Origin: Sipunculus nudus
Taxonomy: Eukaryota; Annelida; Sipuncula; Golfingiida; Sipunculidae
Direction of reading: 5' to 3'
Length of the DNA stretch: 64,000 nucleotides
Assembly (NCBI GenBank): GCA_026874595.1
Contig: CM049306.1
Coordinates: forward strand, 17,817,019-17,881,018
Shown: positions 1 through 13,073 of the stretch, piece after piece
How the letters are laid out: every line of letters begins with the position of its first letter
Position numbering within the stretch: position 1 is the first letter of the stretch
The notes under the pieces: model-generated
Seen by the model: only the letters and a program-made list of their open reading frames with translations
Told to the model about the DNA's origin: nothing
Databases searched by the model: none
Made by a program: the position numbers and the translations under genes

Positions 1-1209
1 TATACCAAAAGTTGTTTTAGACTGTCAGTAAAGTAAGCAAATTGTGTGCTTTTCTCAAAGGATTATGAAAAATGAATATTAGAAAATGACAAAATGTAAC
101 CATATAAGTACTAAAAAATAAAAAAAAATATACAAAAATATGTCAAAAAGTACTGAAAAGTACTTAAGGTTTCCAATAAGTCACTTAAAAGTTACTGAAT
201 ACTATTTTAAAAATAATTATTTTAATTTTGGAATATCTGCTCATTATACAGTTTATATGCCTGATTCATTTTTAAAGCTGATTTGAATGGGAACATCATT
301 TGAAATAGTGAACGTTTTTTTATTCTTTCAGCAGTAATATACTGGAAAAGCCTTGTGAGAGAGGTAGCCATCCCTTTAAAATAAATCAAACCAAGGGCAG
401 CAAACCTTTGAATGTTTATTGTATTGTGAAATCAGAATGCATTTCACAAAAATGTTCATATTTTTTTATAAAGTGCCATTTTAGACCATTGAGAGGTTCT
501 GAATTAAGTTCATGATATGGAATATTTTATGTAAATCCACTTGGTAAATAATATAATTTTTAAATGACCAAACACCTAAAGCAAGAACATTTTATTTCAA
601 GTCAATGAGTAAACATTTAGGATGGAAAGCAGTTTGATCATATTATCTCTCACACTGAAAATATATTATGGCAAAGCACGCAACACAATGGTGCTTTTCA
701 TTCATTTTTATCACTATTCTTGCCAATTTCATTTATTAAAAAAATATAAATGTATCCATACTTTTAAGTAAGGTAACTTTTAAAAAAAATTTTGTGTATT
801 TTAGAACTTATTTGATAACAATTTGTCACTTATAAAGGGTAAAAACACAATTTGCTAACTTTAAAGACAAGTGACAGTCTTTTTCATTAATTTTTGTGTT
901 TAAATAAGTATATATAAAAATTGCCTTTATAGTCTTTCATTAATTTTTTGTTATTTCGGTACATTGTAGTACCTTTTCAGGAACTTTTCGATTACTTTTC
1001 AATACTTTTTGGTGAATTTTCGGTACTTTTCAGTAACCCTATAAAAGGGTAAAAAAAAGCACAATTTGCTAACTTTATTGACAGTCTGAAACAACTTTTT
1101 GGTAATTTTTAGTGTTAATATTAATTACAAGATGCTTTTAAAGTCTTTTCAGTTACTTTTCGGTAACTTTTCGGTACTTTTCGGTAACTTTTTGGTACTT
1201 TTTGGTGTT
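1..1209. repeat. Foldback/inverted-repeat element, cut by the window edge
   Basis: Positions 2-55 are nearly the reverse complement of 1052-1105 (TTGTTTTAGACTGTCA against TGACAGTCTGAAACAA, each followed by matching AAAGTTAGCAAATTGTG-type sequence). A third partial copy sits at 840-880. The right side (960-1209) is a degenerate tandem array of ACTTTTCGGTA-like units; complementary AAAAGTACTGAAAAGTAC lies at 145-165. The likely identity is a non-autonomous DNA element with long inverted ends. The left end is outside the window, so length, target duplication and class cannot be fixed. No coding sequence is seen in it. Confidence 0.6.
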
Positions 1210-2030
1210 TAGAAAGACCCGGGGCAGATTGTTTGGGCCTGGCAGATGTATACCCTCTGCTAGGTGCTGTTCTGGTTTTATCATTCTAGCACATTATGTT
1301 GTAACAGCCATAGCAGAGGCCTTATTCATAATTAAAGTCCTGCCAATACCTATGGTGTTATTACAGTGTAAAAGAACTCTGATGGCCCTGATTTGAGAAT
1401 GGGATTTTACATGAGGAAAAGTTTATACAATCAAACCTCTTTCTGTAAGTTAGAGGTCATCACTAGAATCCTATTACCACCAAATAAGGCTTTAAATTAT
1501 GGTTATATATGCTTGAATTATTCACTATCAACATTATTTTTATAACTTTTTTAACCTACTACCTTTTCTTATTTCTCCAGGTTTTACTTTCATTACTTTT
1601 TTGTCATTTAAGGTCATGTACTTTCCTGGAACTTATGCTAAACATAACTTATTTAAGGTTTCATTATCATTAACTTTGTCATTATTTTCTTGCTGATCAT
1701 ATTTATTCAAGCTTACAGTTCACAAACCTCAATGCAGATAAAAATAATACCATTAAACTCCTTTGGGAAGTGGCTACTTTTGTACTTTGTTTACAGCAGA
1801 CAGTATCATACAGACTGAATATAACACATGAAACATGATATTCAGAGGGAACTACTGTGCTGATTTCACTTTTGTTTGTATGATGACCTAATGATAAATA
1901 CTGTAGGAGTCATGGCTACATTTCTGTATGTACACTCTGACTTCTAATTATCACAGAGCAATGCACAGACTTCATGTTCAACAGCACCTGGAGAGCACAC
2001 ACCTCCACCAAAACTAGAAAAATACATTAA
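1210..2030. other. No gene recognised
   Basis: Low-complexity AT-rich DNA with only short chance reading frames. No splice-bounded coding segment, RNA gene or clear repeat was recognised. Confidence 0.5.
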
Positions 2031-3299
2031 CAAGTGACCCACAGGTCATGACGCTCAATCGACTGGCATGTTGACAACATTTCCTTGCACAGGCAATAAA
2101 TTAAGATAATGCAGGTGGCGTCACTGTTCATGCATGTTAGCTGGAGTTCATCAAGACCCATAAGCAAACCAAATTTGATGACAGTCCATACAGTCAATCC
2201 TGAGGAATCTGGCAATTTGTGTGTATTTTGCATTATTCTGGGGTGCTCAAACATGGCCTGTGAATCAGATAATATAGGTCACAGTGATCTAATTTCAGGT
2301 TTCTGAGGAGAATTTTGGAGGAACTCTCAGGATATCAAGTAAGAAGATTCTTGATCCAGTGGTTATGATTTGTGCCCTGCTTTGGTATCAAATTATTCTG
2401 GGGGATGCATATAAGCCCCATAGCTTGGAGAATATGGGCAACAGAGACCTAATTTCAGGTTTTCCAAGAAGACCTTTCATGGACCACTCTGGATGTCAAG
2501 TAAGAAAATTCTAGGACCAATGGTTATGATTTTGCACTGTTAACAGAAGACCACATCATAATTTAAGGTCTCAAAAAGAGAGAATATAAAATGTTTAAAA
2601 ATTTAAAAACAAAGGAGGCACCACCAGTGTGCAGGGATGGATGAAACACTCCTTGATATTTATGCATGCAAGTAATCATGATGATCAATGCATTAGTTGC
2701 TCAGATACTGGAGCTTTTGTATCAAGCTTTCAATAATTCTAGGGGTACTTCTGAGCCCAATATCACCAGCAAAATGGATGACTGAGACATAATTTCAGGT
2801 TTCAAAGGAGACTTTTCATGGGCCTCTCTGCATGTCAAGATACAAGATTCTAGGTCAATTCATTAAGATTTGTGCCCTGTGAACAGCTGACCCCATCTTT
2901 AAAGGTCTCAAAAATAGAGAAAAAAAACAGGTGGCACCACCACTCTGCAGAAATTGATGAAACATTACATGACCAATATTCATGGAAAGAATAATGGTGA
3001 TCAATGCATTAGTGGTTCAGAAACTTGAGCTTTTGTATCAAATTTTTCATTATTTGGGGTGGGGGAGGGATTTCAAGGCCCATAGCTGAGAGGTTATGGG
3101 TAACAGAGATCTAATTTAAGGTTTCCAAGGAGACTTTTCATGGGCCTCCCTGCATGTCGAGATACAAGACTACAAGACTCTGGGTCCAGCGTTTACAATT
3201 TTTGCCCTGTAAAAGGACAGACCGCCAGACGACCGGACAGACAATGGACAAAGAGTGCTTGCTAAAGCTCAGATGACTTACAGTCAGCTGAGCTAAAAA
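2031..3299 (-). mobile_element. Pearl-like non-autonomous element, copy 1 (about 1.27 kb)
   Basis: It is bounded by a degraded ACAAGTGACCCACAGGTCA at the left and the conserved hairpin end GCTCAGATGACTTACAGTCA then GCTGAGCTAAAAA at 3268-3299. A short tract of the CGGAC(AGACGG) type lies just inside the hairpin end (about 3222-3245). The interior holds about four diverged copies of a module starting TAATTTCAGGTTT (near 2290, 2449, 2790 and 3112). Orientation is given as minus because the TTTTTAGC hairpin end is on the right. No protein is encoded. Confidence 0.7.
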
Positions 3300-6200
3300 C
3301 CGGTCATAATTCTTTTAACACAACTATTAATCAAATTTAACTGCAGGGTAAAAAGGGTAAATAACAAATTTTCACATATTTAACCTTGAAGATAAAATTC
3401 AGGGTGAACTATTTTTGAATTCATCCATAATTTGGTTGAAACAGTTGACCTATAAACTAACAGCAAACCATATGCTTTATTTTGAAGTTCTTGAGATCAC
3501 TAAAATCTGCTTACATGACAATATGTAGTACTTTAATAATATGGGGTTAACAAAGAACTTAAATATTCTGCAGATTTACCATGAAGACCCAAGGTTTCAA
3601 ATATATTTGAGATCTTGGTGGAAATCATTTGTGTGTCAAATTTGAGGAAAATTCAGACTAAATACTATGTGCACAGTACTTGAAGTTATTTGGTAAAAAT
3701 ATCCCATATTTTTCTGCAGATCTGACCTTGGAATTTCAAGGTCAAGGTCACCAGTTTCCAATCATGATCTTGATGGAACAATAAAATGTGTATCAATAAA
3801 ATCTGAGGAAACAGTAGGCATTGTTTCAAAAGTTAGAGGAGGGGGAGACAAGCTTGTATTGTATAGATATTTTTCGGTAACATCACATGTCCACTGGCAA
3901 GTTGGTGATATTCAACAATCTAATGGAAATCAATGAAAAGGAATTTAGCAAATAATCTCTAAATTAATTAGCATATATATGAGGAAGGCATGCATGGTGA
4001 AACACTACTATTTAGAAACAAGTTGACTGCATCTGACTAGCTTAAGTGTCTGGAAATTAAATTTATTATTTACACTTTGAGGATAAATCTAAGAATAAAT
4101 TTGGTCATGCATCTATATATGAGCAAGAAGGATCATAAACCTTGATACTAAACTGCAATAATCTAACATGCATCATATCATGTATTGTATCCTAGGTTAA
4201 GTTACACAATAAGTATCATATCATATATAATGTTTCAGCCTGTGGATGTAAAAATGAAAGTAAATACTTGTCTTTCCGCACTGTGATAAACTACACTCCT
4301 AATATTTCAACCAACCACCTACACTGACTTTTGGTTCCTGATGAGAGCATAGGCTCTAACTAAATATGCAGGGCTACACCTATGTTTACACACGTTCATA
4401 AGTCATTCGGAAACTCTACAAGTCTGGATCGTGTGGCCAGTGTGTTAGCTACATACAAGCAAACCAACAACAAGGTGTGAACAGATTCTTAGTTAACATA
4501 TTAACCCAGTCAGCCTGATGGTCAAACTGTACGTGTATGTCTACCGAGGCTTAATAGCCAAAGCCCACATACACTGGCAGAACACCTACTGACGTAACTA
4601 AAACTACAATTGTCAAAAGTTGACAATTTTTCATACATATAATTGTTCCAGATGTTTCATAGTTTAACTGTCCAGTCATTTTGATATCGCTTCAACATGT
4701 TAAACACAGAATTACAAATAAATTATTCTAATAGAGCATGATATGGCATTGAATACTTGTAGGATGGCCATAAAAAGGCAGGTCTCCATATAGACATTCA
4801 TCAGTCTAAAACTAATAATCAAACTGCAAAAATATACACAAGCATTCCTATTTGCTATAAATTACACTGTATTTTACTGTAAAGCTATAATAAGATGCCA
4901 TGTCAACTCAGCAGTATTTTGTTTTGGCTATGATTTAGTGTTATTTAAGTATTAAACCTATATTAATAGAATAATTCCTTTTACTGCACTCCACCAATAT
5001 ATCATGATAAGTATAGCAATATGACTGTCCAAAGCACAATGTATCACCATACACTTATAAGACTGTCAATACCAATCCCTGATTCCAATATATACCATCT
5101 GTAAGCTGTTAATTTTACCTGACATATTTACAAGCATTGTTAGTTTAAGACTGAGACAGAAAGCCTTATTCTGTCATCACTGTAGAAGGTAAGTAAGTAA
5201 ACATTTTACCAACTTGTAAATATTTAAACAGACTTCCAAGTAGGGTCCATTCACCTGCCTTATCAGATAAGCAATATATCACCAGAAGGGAGTTTCAGTT
5301 GAGGTGTCACACTTTCAGTTTAAACTTCAGTGAACTGGTTTTGTTTATTTACACATAGAGTCATAGAACTTTCTTACCTGCATTGCAGTGTTACACAGAG
5401 AAAATATTTATATGTAAATAACACTAAATATAAGCTTTTTATCTGTATAAAAATGTGCTTTTTACAATCAAATTTTTTACGTTATGCCCAAACAGGTCAA
5501 CATAAGTATTGTAAAGTAAAAGGCTGCAGTATTAACTTTAAGGGACTAGTATGAGGGTTTACCTGGTAATAATTAATGTAAATTCTGGAGGCACTTAAAA
5601 GTAACTAAAAAGCAGTCTGAATACATATATACCTCAGCCAATATTCAATATCACCAAATAGGGATTTTTACTGTTTTTTTACCATCAAACATTAGTATTT
5701 AGTACATAAGTATGGTTAATATATCAATCAAAGCTGAGACAAAAATCTGTGACAATTCACAAACTTGACAGTTGCATCAAGAACAAAAGCTCCCCAGTAA
5801 GGTGACATCAATATAAATAAACCCCATTTTGAAATTCACATTCAATGGTTCTTACCTTAATCCTTGACAAAACTTCATAAAAATCTCTACATAGCTTTCT
5901 GAGAGAAGTTGCTCACAGAAAAAAACAACTAAAACAACAACATAATGCCTCCCTGTAGAGGTATTTTAACTCAAATATAAGATGTGTATTTTACTTCCTT
6001 CAGTTTGACACAGTAAAAGATTACTTTGGTTTTATGATTCTATTAATCTTGTACATGTACTGTCTAGTTTTATGACCAAAAATTTGAAGGAAACTTAACT
6101 TCTGAACTGAACATCAAATGTGTAAGTTCTAACTGGCTAATACTGAATGTTAGTAGTGATAGTGGTGAATGTTAGTGGTGACTAGCTCAACTATTAGATA

Positions 6201-8536
6201 ACCTCTTTATTATCTGGTAAAATCAACTGCATATATATGAAAAACAGCCATTTGTTTCAAAATTTATATTAAGACTCAAACAAGACATTATATCTAAAAC
6301 TATTAAAGGAGATATCAATACAAGAGAGAACTTTCTCAAACTTTTTTTTATCAAACTTCAAAGCAGCCACTTCCTCATGGAACTAGCATATAGACCTACT
6401 TCCCAAATATAGCACGACTGTGAGCTCCTACATTATGTATCTGATCATGTATGTTGTGACACTCCTCAAAACAAACATACTGAATCTCAAGTTTGCTACA
6501 CTGCATACCCTTGTTGTTGTTGCAGGAAATGTTTTATTTGCTGATCTTTAATTTTTTTACAATGTTTGCCCTAATTTTTTAAGTTATAACTTCCTACTGT
6601 AATTTTCTTGACAGAATTGCAAAGGTCATCTCTGAACACAATAATTTGTGCATATGCATATGGACATGTGGGTTACTAAAAAATTCTCAATCAATGAATT
6701 ATGTAAAACAAATATTACTCACATTTGAGGAACCTTCATCTGAATGAAAAACTGACACCATTATTGTGATAACAAAAATAATAATCCACAGCAACAGCGT
6801 GTTGTCAGAAAGTAAAACTTGTAATTCCTGTTCAGCAGGTGTCTAATGTGCGTATTATCACTGCATATGCTAGTAAGTTCATTGCCTAGTAACAATTTGA
6901 TAATATCACCAGTGAATCACCACAGAGCCGCTGGGATGTGTACACTTCTGACTGCCAGTGCTGTAAATCATCACTGTGCTGCACACATGCATATCAGAAG
7001 CACCAGCTCTGTATGTGGTGTTTATTGTTCTGATCAGGAAGTTAATTGGTTTGTGACCATACCATGTATGGCAGCCACACTGACTGCTGAATCAACACAA
7101 CAAATGTATATTAACACTAGTGACTATTTACTTGTGAAGTCCTGTAAAAAACAAACACTGACCTAGCCTGTTACCAAAAAGCCTTTCCTTATTCTATGCA
7201 AGGCAAGCATTTCATGTTCAAGCTTGGCTTTCCCCATGGAAAAAATAATTAAATCCTATTTGCAGTTCCTGGTCTCTCAAACATTTATCCTCCATATCTT
7301 CATGTAAAAAGTCTACTGATAAACAACATATTCTCATATGTTAACTGCTACTCATATATACACAGATCTTAAACGCGTCTTTGTATGAATACAATGGTTC
7401 ACAGGTTTTTTGTCTAGTTCTTGGAAATAAGGCTGATTTCAACAGACTACTATGACACCACTAGTAAAACATCCTTGACCTTTCAAACAGGTTATCAGTG
7501 GTACACAAGGAGAATCATGTCTATACACTAAGATTAGTGATATAGAGTTAGTAATATATACAATAAGTGATTCTGTCTGGTTAAACAATACTGTTGTAAG
7601 CTTTTTGTTCAAAACAGTTTCAAATTTGCAATATTAATGAGAGGGGAATAATCACAAAAAGGAAACCTTTGTGAATAAGACGCCTCATATACACAGGTGA
7701 ATGGTCATTTAGAGTATAGCTTTATTTTCATTTAATGTATGTTATCCACACAACTAAGCCATGAGGTTTAAAACTTATTAAAAAAAAAAAAAATATTCTA
7801 CGTTATCTGTAAATCAAAGAAAGACATTGTAAATAATATCAGCTCTTTGTATTATCTGCCTTTAAGGAACAAGAATTTGAACCAATTGTCGTGGATCCTG
7901 GTCAAATTTTTAAGAGAGAGCACGAACATTAAATTATAAATATGATAATGGGTGAACTTTGTTTAGGTTAGTGTATTGTAAGATCACAAAACAATGAAAC
8001 CCTGAAACTCGTGAAATATTAGATTCCAAATATAAAGCCTTGCAACTGCAACTTAGATTTGAAAATAGAAATTGATAAGCAGCTTGCCTCAAGAAATGTC
8101 AAGATAATCTTCTAATCTTCCTATTTTCTAATTCTTATTTTACTGCAGAAGAATAATATTAATCTACTTCAGAAACCTTCTCAGGAATTAAAACTGGCCC
8201 CTTTTACCAACTTGTTATTGTAACCATTAAAATAGTACAGTTTACTTACAGCTGAAGTATATCAAACAGTTCTTAGTGATGATTAAAATATCTCCTTAGT
8301 GATGATTAAAATATCTCCTGCATTTAAAATAAGGCTATTCAACTAAAATCTATTCAGTAGTCTAATTCAATTATCTACATTATAGCCTTCCATCCTATTA
8401 ATGTAATATTCTTCAGGAATTCACTGGCTCGTTCTGTTGCTCTTGTGGGTTTTCACCCATACTTTCTCTCGACTAAAAGAGGCCTACTCACATATCTGAC
8501 CTTTATAAACTAAAGGTAATCCCTTGGAGCTTTAAT
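3300..8536. other. Gene-free AT-rich stretch with decayed repeats
   Basis: No recognisable exon or RNA gene. At 3540-3860 there is a fragment of the AAGGTCAAGGTCACC type of repeat (3733-3755), of the kind common in bivalve DNA. At 8273-8320 a 23-24 bp unit (TTAGTGATGATTAAAATATC...) is tandemly duplicated. At 7930-8060 there is a sequence faintly like the right half of the TA-flanked MITE found at 52334. Otherwise I see nothing. Confidence 0.5.
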
Positions 8537-8537
8537 A

Positions 8538-8610
8538 ACAAGGGACCTTTGGGTCACATCACTCAGCTGAATTTTGGAAAATAGCAGCAAATGCAAATTA
8601 TACTTTTTTT

Positions 8611-8674
<64 letters not shown>

Positions 8675-9763
8675 TATATATATTGAAAAAAAACTGGACT
8701 GGGCTGGCTTGATGTAAACAACACTTGACATGGTGTATGAAAACTTGAATAAGGCCAAATAATAAGAGGGTATGGTTCTCAGACACTTTTTTTCAGAAAT
8801 CAATGCGGGCGGTATTTTATTTTTGACCTTTTTTGTATGTTTCGATAAAAATGTCATATGATCAGGGAAAAGCATAAAAATGACAGGTTTCTTCTTGCTA
8901 AACAGGTTAAAGCACTACATAACAAAGGAAATCGTATCAAAATTGTATTATTTTATCTTCTTGAAAGATGAAAATCAAAATAAAAATGTTTAATGCAGGG
9001 GGTTAAAATTGATGCAGGTGGTACCTGAGAACCATACCTTAAATTTGTTTGGCCTTAAAGCTACCCTTTTTCACCAATTCCTTTCAAATTTCACATTTCA
9101 TTAGCTTATCTGTCCTTCATGTGAAAATAAAAGTGAATGTACATACCAGAAAAAAATGTGCCATAGTCACAGATGGGCAAAATGTAAGGTAATAATTTTA
9201 CATTTATGCTAACAACTTAAAAAAACATACAAAGTTTTGATCAAATTTCTGGTATACAAGTAAAACTAAGATGCATATAGATATATGCTTGAAATAAGCT
9301 CTCTAGCTAAACAAATTATCATGTTAAGTCAATTAGTGAGTAAATTTATTTCCTGATTTTTGACAAAGTGCATTATGGCTAAGTCAAAACTTCAAAGATT
9401 TATGCAATTTTGCCCTAATTTCTGGCATATACATAGGAAATATATGCAGGCATGGTTATATCAATAATGTATAGACTAACAAGAGCAGTTTTCATATTGG
9501 GCAGTTTTGAAATGAAACAACTGTTTTTTTTTTAAACGGGAGGTTCTTCCTAATTTCTCAAAGGAACAAAGTTGCAGTGACCTAGTTTCAGGTTTGGTAG
9601 AATAACTTAGGGACATCTAACTCTATGTCAAATTTTGGTTTTGTAGGTCTAATGGTTTCAAAATGTGCCCTGTTAAGGAACAGAAGACAGGAAGGCAGGC
9701 CTGACGACGGACTAAGGACCATGACAATAGCTCAGATAACCTAGTAGTCAGCTGAGCTAAAAA
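8538..9763 (-). mobile_element. Pearl-like non-autonomous element, copy 2 (about 1.23 kb)
   Basis: The left end reads ACAAGGGACCTTTGGGTCAC followed by ACTCAGCTGA; the right end reads GCTCAGATAACCTAGTAGTC then AGCTGAGCTAAAAA. These are the same two ends as the copies at 2031, 13074, 16171, 45466 and 48072. A long (TA)n tract (8614-8684) lies near the left end. Interior sequence such as AATTTCTCAAAGGAACAAAG and the loss-of-coding character match the other copies. Confidence 0.75.
8614..8684. repeat. (TA)n microsatellite
   Basis: About 70 bp of almost pure TA with one GA interruption. The Tyr-Ile repeat peptides predicted here are translation artefacts. Confidence 0.95.
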
Positions 9764-10317
9764 TAGGCCAGAAAACATGGATAACACCGCACACAGGCTG
9801 CTTGTTTTTATCAATGTGTTTATTAAAACAAATTCAAGAAAGGCATCTGACATCAATTCAGATAAGCCAGAGCTTTGCAAATGGCTTTTTGCAACAAGTG
9901 ACCTTTCTACCTCCACATATATGCAACCTAACACCTTAGGTTACATGTTTTTCCTGTTTTTCAACACTGTTGTGTTTACAAACATGTTGTTGATAAACAA
10001 GTTTATACATCCTGCATGGAGGCGTTATAAGAACTTTTCATAAACAGATTTACCCTTGAATCATGAAAATATACACAGAGGAAGCCAGAAATCACATAAA
10101 AACTTTTTCAAAAGGTAGATGAATGGACTTCTTTAAAGAGTTAAGTTGACAGGGTTTTACAATTGATTTCCTGATGTTACATTCACAGATTATATTTATG
10201 CCTATGTTGACAGATATTGTTGTTTGCACCACATTGCACATGACTGACAGGATAAATTAGTATAAATGTGTCTTATTTAAATTAAAAGATCTTTGGCTGT
10301 ATCAGCACTAGCATATA
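9764..10317. other. No gene recognised
   Basis: Unremarkable AT-rich DNA between two mobile elements. Confidence 0.5.
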
Positions 10318-12021
10318 CAGCAGGTCCTGCCGTGAGGGGACACCGGGACGAGCGGACAACTTCAATGTACAGACACCAAGCCACTGTCCAGACCCATTTC
10401 CCATTAAATTAACCTATCATGAGCGGACACCTGATAAACACAGACAGGGACAGTCATGTTTGGCCCAAAATTATGAACGGACACCTGAGTCCAATATATC
10501 AGCAGCCACCAGTTACGCAGCGAGAATTAATTTACAAGCTCAGCAGCTCTGCAGAACGCTTCGTGCACGCCGTGAACAACACGTTTTTAGACTCATTTAT
10601 AGATCTCATGTAAATCACAGGATTTCGGTATCACATGACCGACTCGACAAATGATCATCAACATTGGCTGACCCAAGTCTTTTTCCATAGTATAAACATG
10701 GCAAACAAATGGTTTGAACTGGCAAACATTGGTCACTATTTTGATGCTGCCAAAATAATAACAATAGCATTTGATAATTATAACTCTTACTGTTGCAAGT
10801 GACGTCAAAATGTTGATCCACAGGAATAATTTGGCCTCTGCAATAATCCAAATATGGGGGTGCACCTGCAGGTGACAGCAGCCGAACACCCCCAAAATGC
10901 TCCCAAATACCCCTGTGTTTCCTCAATATTGAATGTCCGCCTCATTTGATGCTCAGTCATGGCAAAGTAAATCTGACAACATCATTGCTGAATATCAGAC
11001 ATCTGGTCATAATCTCAAGTCAGGATAAAATTTGCATGTTGAAAATTATTTCAGTCTCAATATTGAGTTTGAAGTCAATGCATTTGAATCAATTTCAGCG
11101 GACGGAGTCACTGTACATAGTTCAAATTTGTTTGCGAGTAGCATTGGCTGGAGACAGCTGGTAAAGACCACCGAACACTCCTGATCACCCCAGCGTTTCC
11201 GCCATATTGAATGCCCGCCTGATGTGAAGCCCAGTCAGGGGAATGTCAATCTGACAAAATCATTGCTGAATTTGAGGAGCCCGGTCATAATTTCAATGTT
11301 TGGATAAAATTCTGATGTTGAAAATTGATTTCCTTCCAAAACTAAGTTTGAGGTGTCTGAATTTGAATGATTTCCCGCGGCAGTACATAAGGGAAATTCA
11401 GAGACTGAACTCTTTTGACAGACATCAATTTTCTCTAGTGCTGTGGAAAGAACATTGCATAAATTTAACTGTTAATTGATACTGAAATTAATGCAATATC
11501 TTAATGACATCCTTATCTTTTATTCCAAATATTGACCGATCGTGTAAGTTTTGCTGTACCAGAGGTTTGCTGTACCAGAGGTTTGCTCCATGACTTTTAA
11601 TCATAATTTATTTATTCAGAAAAAATATGTAATTAAGAAATATAATAAATATCATATTTTATTGAATGAAATTTTTGTTTGTTTTTTGTTTGTAAATAAT
11701 AACTATTTCTATGAAATTATACTCATGATCCACCATTTATTAAATTTTGTATTATAAATGAACCAGCTCTTTAAAGAATTTTAATCATGACATCAAAGAA
11801 TCTGCTTTCTTGTGTTACATGTCCATTTAAATATTTTTTTCATATATTATAGATAAAAAAAACATTTTATTTTATATACTTAAAATGGATGTGATTCTTT
11901 TTTTTTATTGTTGAATGAATCTCTATACAGTCATCATTATCACTGCCTGCATCTGTCCATACCGCTCATGTAGGGACACTGGCGATATTCCACAGGTGTT
12001 CCCTCATGACAGGTTCTGCTG
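10318..12021. mobile_element. TA-flanked TIR element, Tigger/pogo type, non-autonomous (1.70 kb)
   Basis: The left end CAGCAGGTCCTGCCGTGAGG (10318 on) and the right end, read on the other strand, CAGCAGAACCTGTCATGAGG form imperfect terminal inverted repeats that continue into GGACACC/GAACACC. Both ends are flanked by TA (10316-10317 and 12022-12023), the target duplication of Tc1/mariner/pogo transposons. TIRs of the form CAGTAGAACCTG...GGACACC are typical of pogo/Tigger-like elements (recalled, not searched). The interior has no transposase I can recognise, only a tandem duplication of about 270 bp, so this is a MITE or a deleted copy. Confidence 0.8.
10880..11420 (+). repeat. Two diverged direct repeats of about 270 bp
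   Basis: Unit 1 runs about 10880-11165 and unit 2 about 11167-11420. Both contain CCGAACAC..., CATATTGAATG(T/C)CCGCCT, CATTGCTGAAT and TTGAAAATT in the same order. The pair lies inside the TA-flanked element and is its internal repeat. Confidence 0.7.
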
Positions 12022-13073
12022 TACTAGTAATCCAGATCAGGAATCTGAATACTGTGTTCACACTAGCCCATTTATCTGCATCAGTTTGGTCCCATGTAAT
12101 CCACTTGAAAGATAGTCTAAGACAGTTTGATTTACTTTATTCTAGTATACATACAGTAAACTGGTTTCTAGTGTGAAAAGGCAAATCTGTTTCTAGTCCG
12201 AGGCCAGTTCTGCTACCATTTTACCCAATGCTTCCTGCATAATTTCACTTTAAGCAGCACAGTAAGTTGGATCAAAAAGCAAGTGCAGACAGCAAACACA
12301 TTTTATTGAACAAACTACAGTGGGGATGCAAAGCTTACTACTTCCATACTAGGTTAAACCAATTCAGTATAATCAAAATTATGTGCGAACCAAAGCATGC
12401 ATCCTGTATCCTTTAGTTTTATGGTCCTGTGGCAGCAGCAAGCTGTCATATTTTGCTCTAAACCACCTCCTTGTGTTATAGCTGTTGTTGAATCTCAGCA
12501 GCAAATGGCAGAACAACTTGCACTGAATTACTTCATGTGATGGATTTATCAAATCAAGCAGATCAAATATACTCCTTATTCAGTGATTTATCAATAACAT
12601 TATGAAAGGTAAAATTTGATAGCTTTCTAGTGACTTAGGAGTGTACAAAATTGGCAGTTTTTCTAGGCAAGCAAATTTTCTATGACAAGAAGTTAAGTCT
12701 CATGTATCTCTTCAACAAACCATTAATCCTTAACAGAATAACATCAGCTGATCTAGTATCACAAAGCTTTGTCATGCTGTTTCAGATGACTGACTAAACA
12801 TTTTACTCCATGCTCTTGCGGCCAAACCAGGAAAACAATGCTATCAAAACATGGGTGTATCAGTTTTTTCATTCAGTGATGGTATGGTTGCATCTGAACA
12901 CAATGCCCTGGTTTGATTTATAAAGAACTAGGGAGAGCAACATCTTCAGGTCACTTGAATCTGAATGAATTCCAATAAAATATGAATTGTATATCTATAA
13001 AATATTCCAATATAAAAGCATATGTCCCCTGAAAAACAAAAGATGTGTTTTTGTTTCCTTCATATACTAAAGT
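12022..13073. other. No gene recognised
   Basis: Single-copy-looking AT-rich DNA. No exon, RNA gene or repeat boundary recognised. Confidence 0.5.

Noticed and set aside
7930-8060. Further copy of the TA-flanked MITE
   Set aside because: Only the right half is faintly similar and no ends could be found; too diverged to call.
8598-8875. Tyr-Ile repeat peptides on the minus strand
   Set aside because: Translations of the (TA)n microsatellite.
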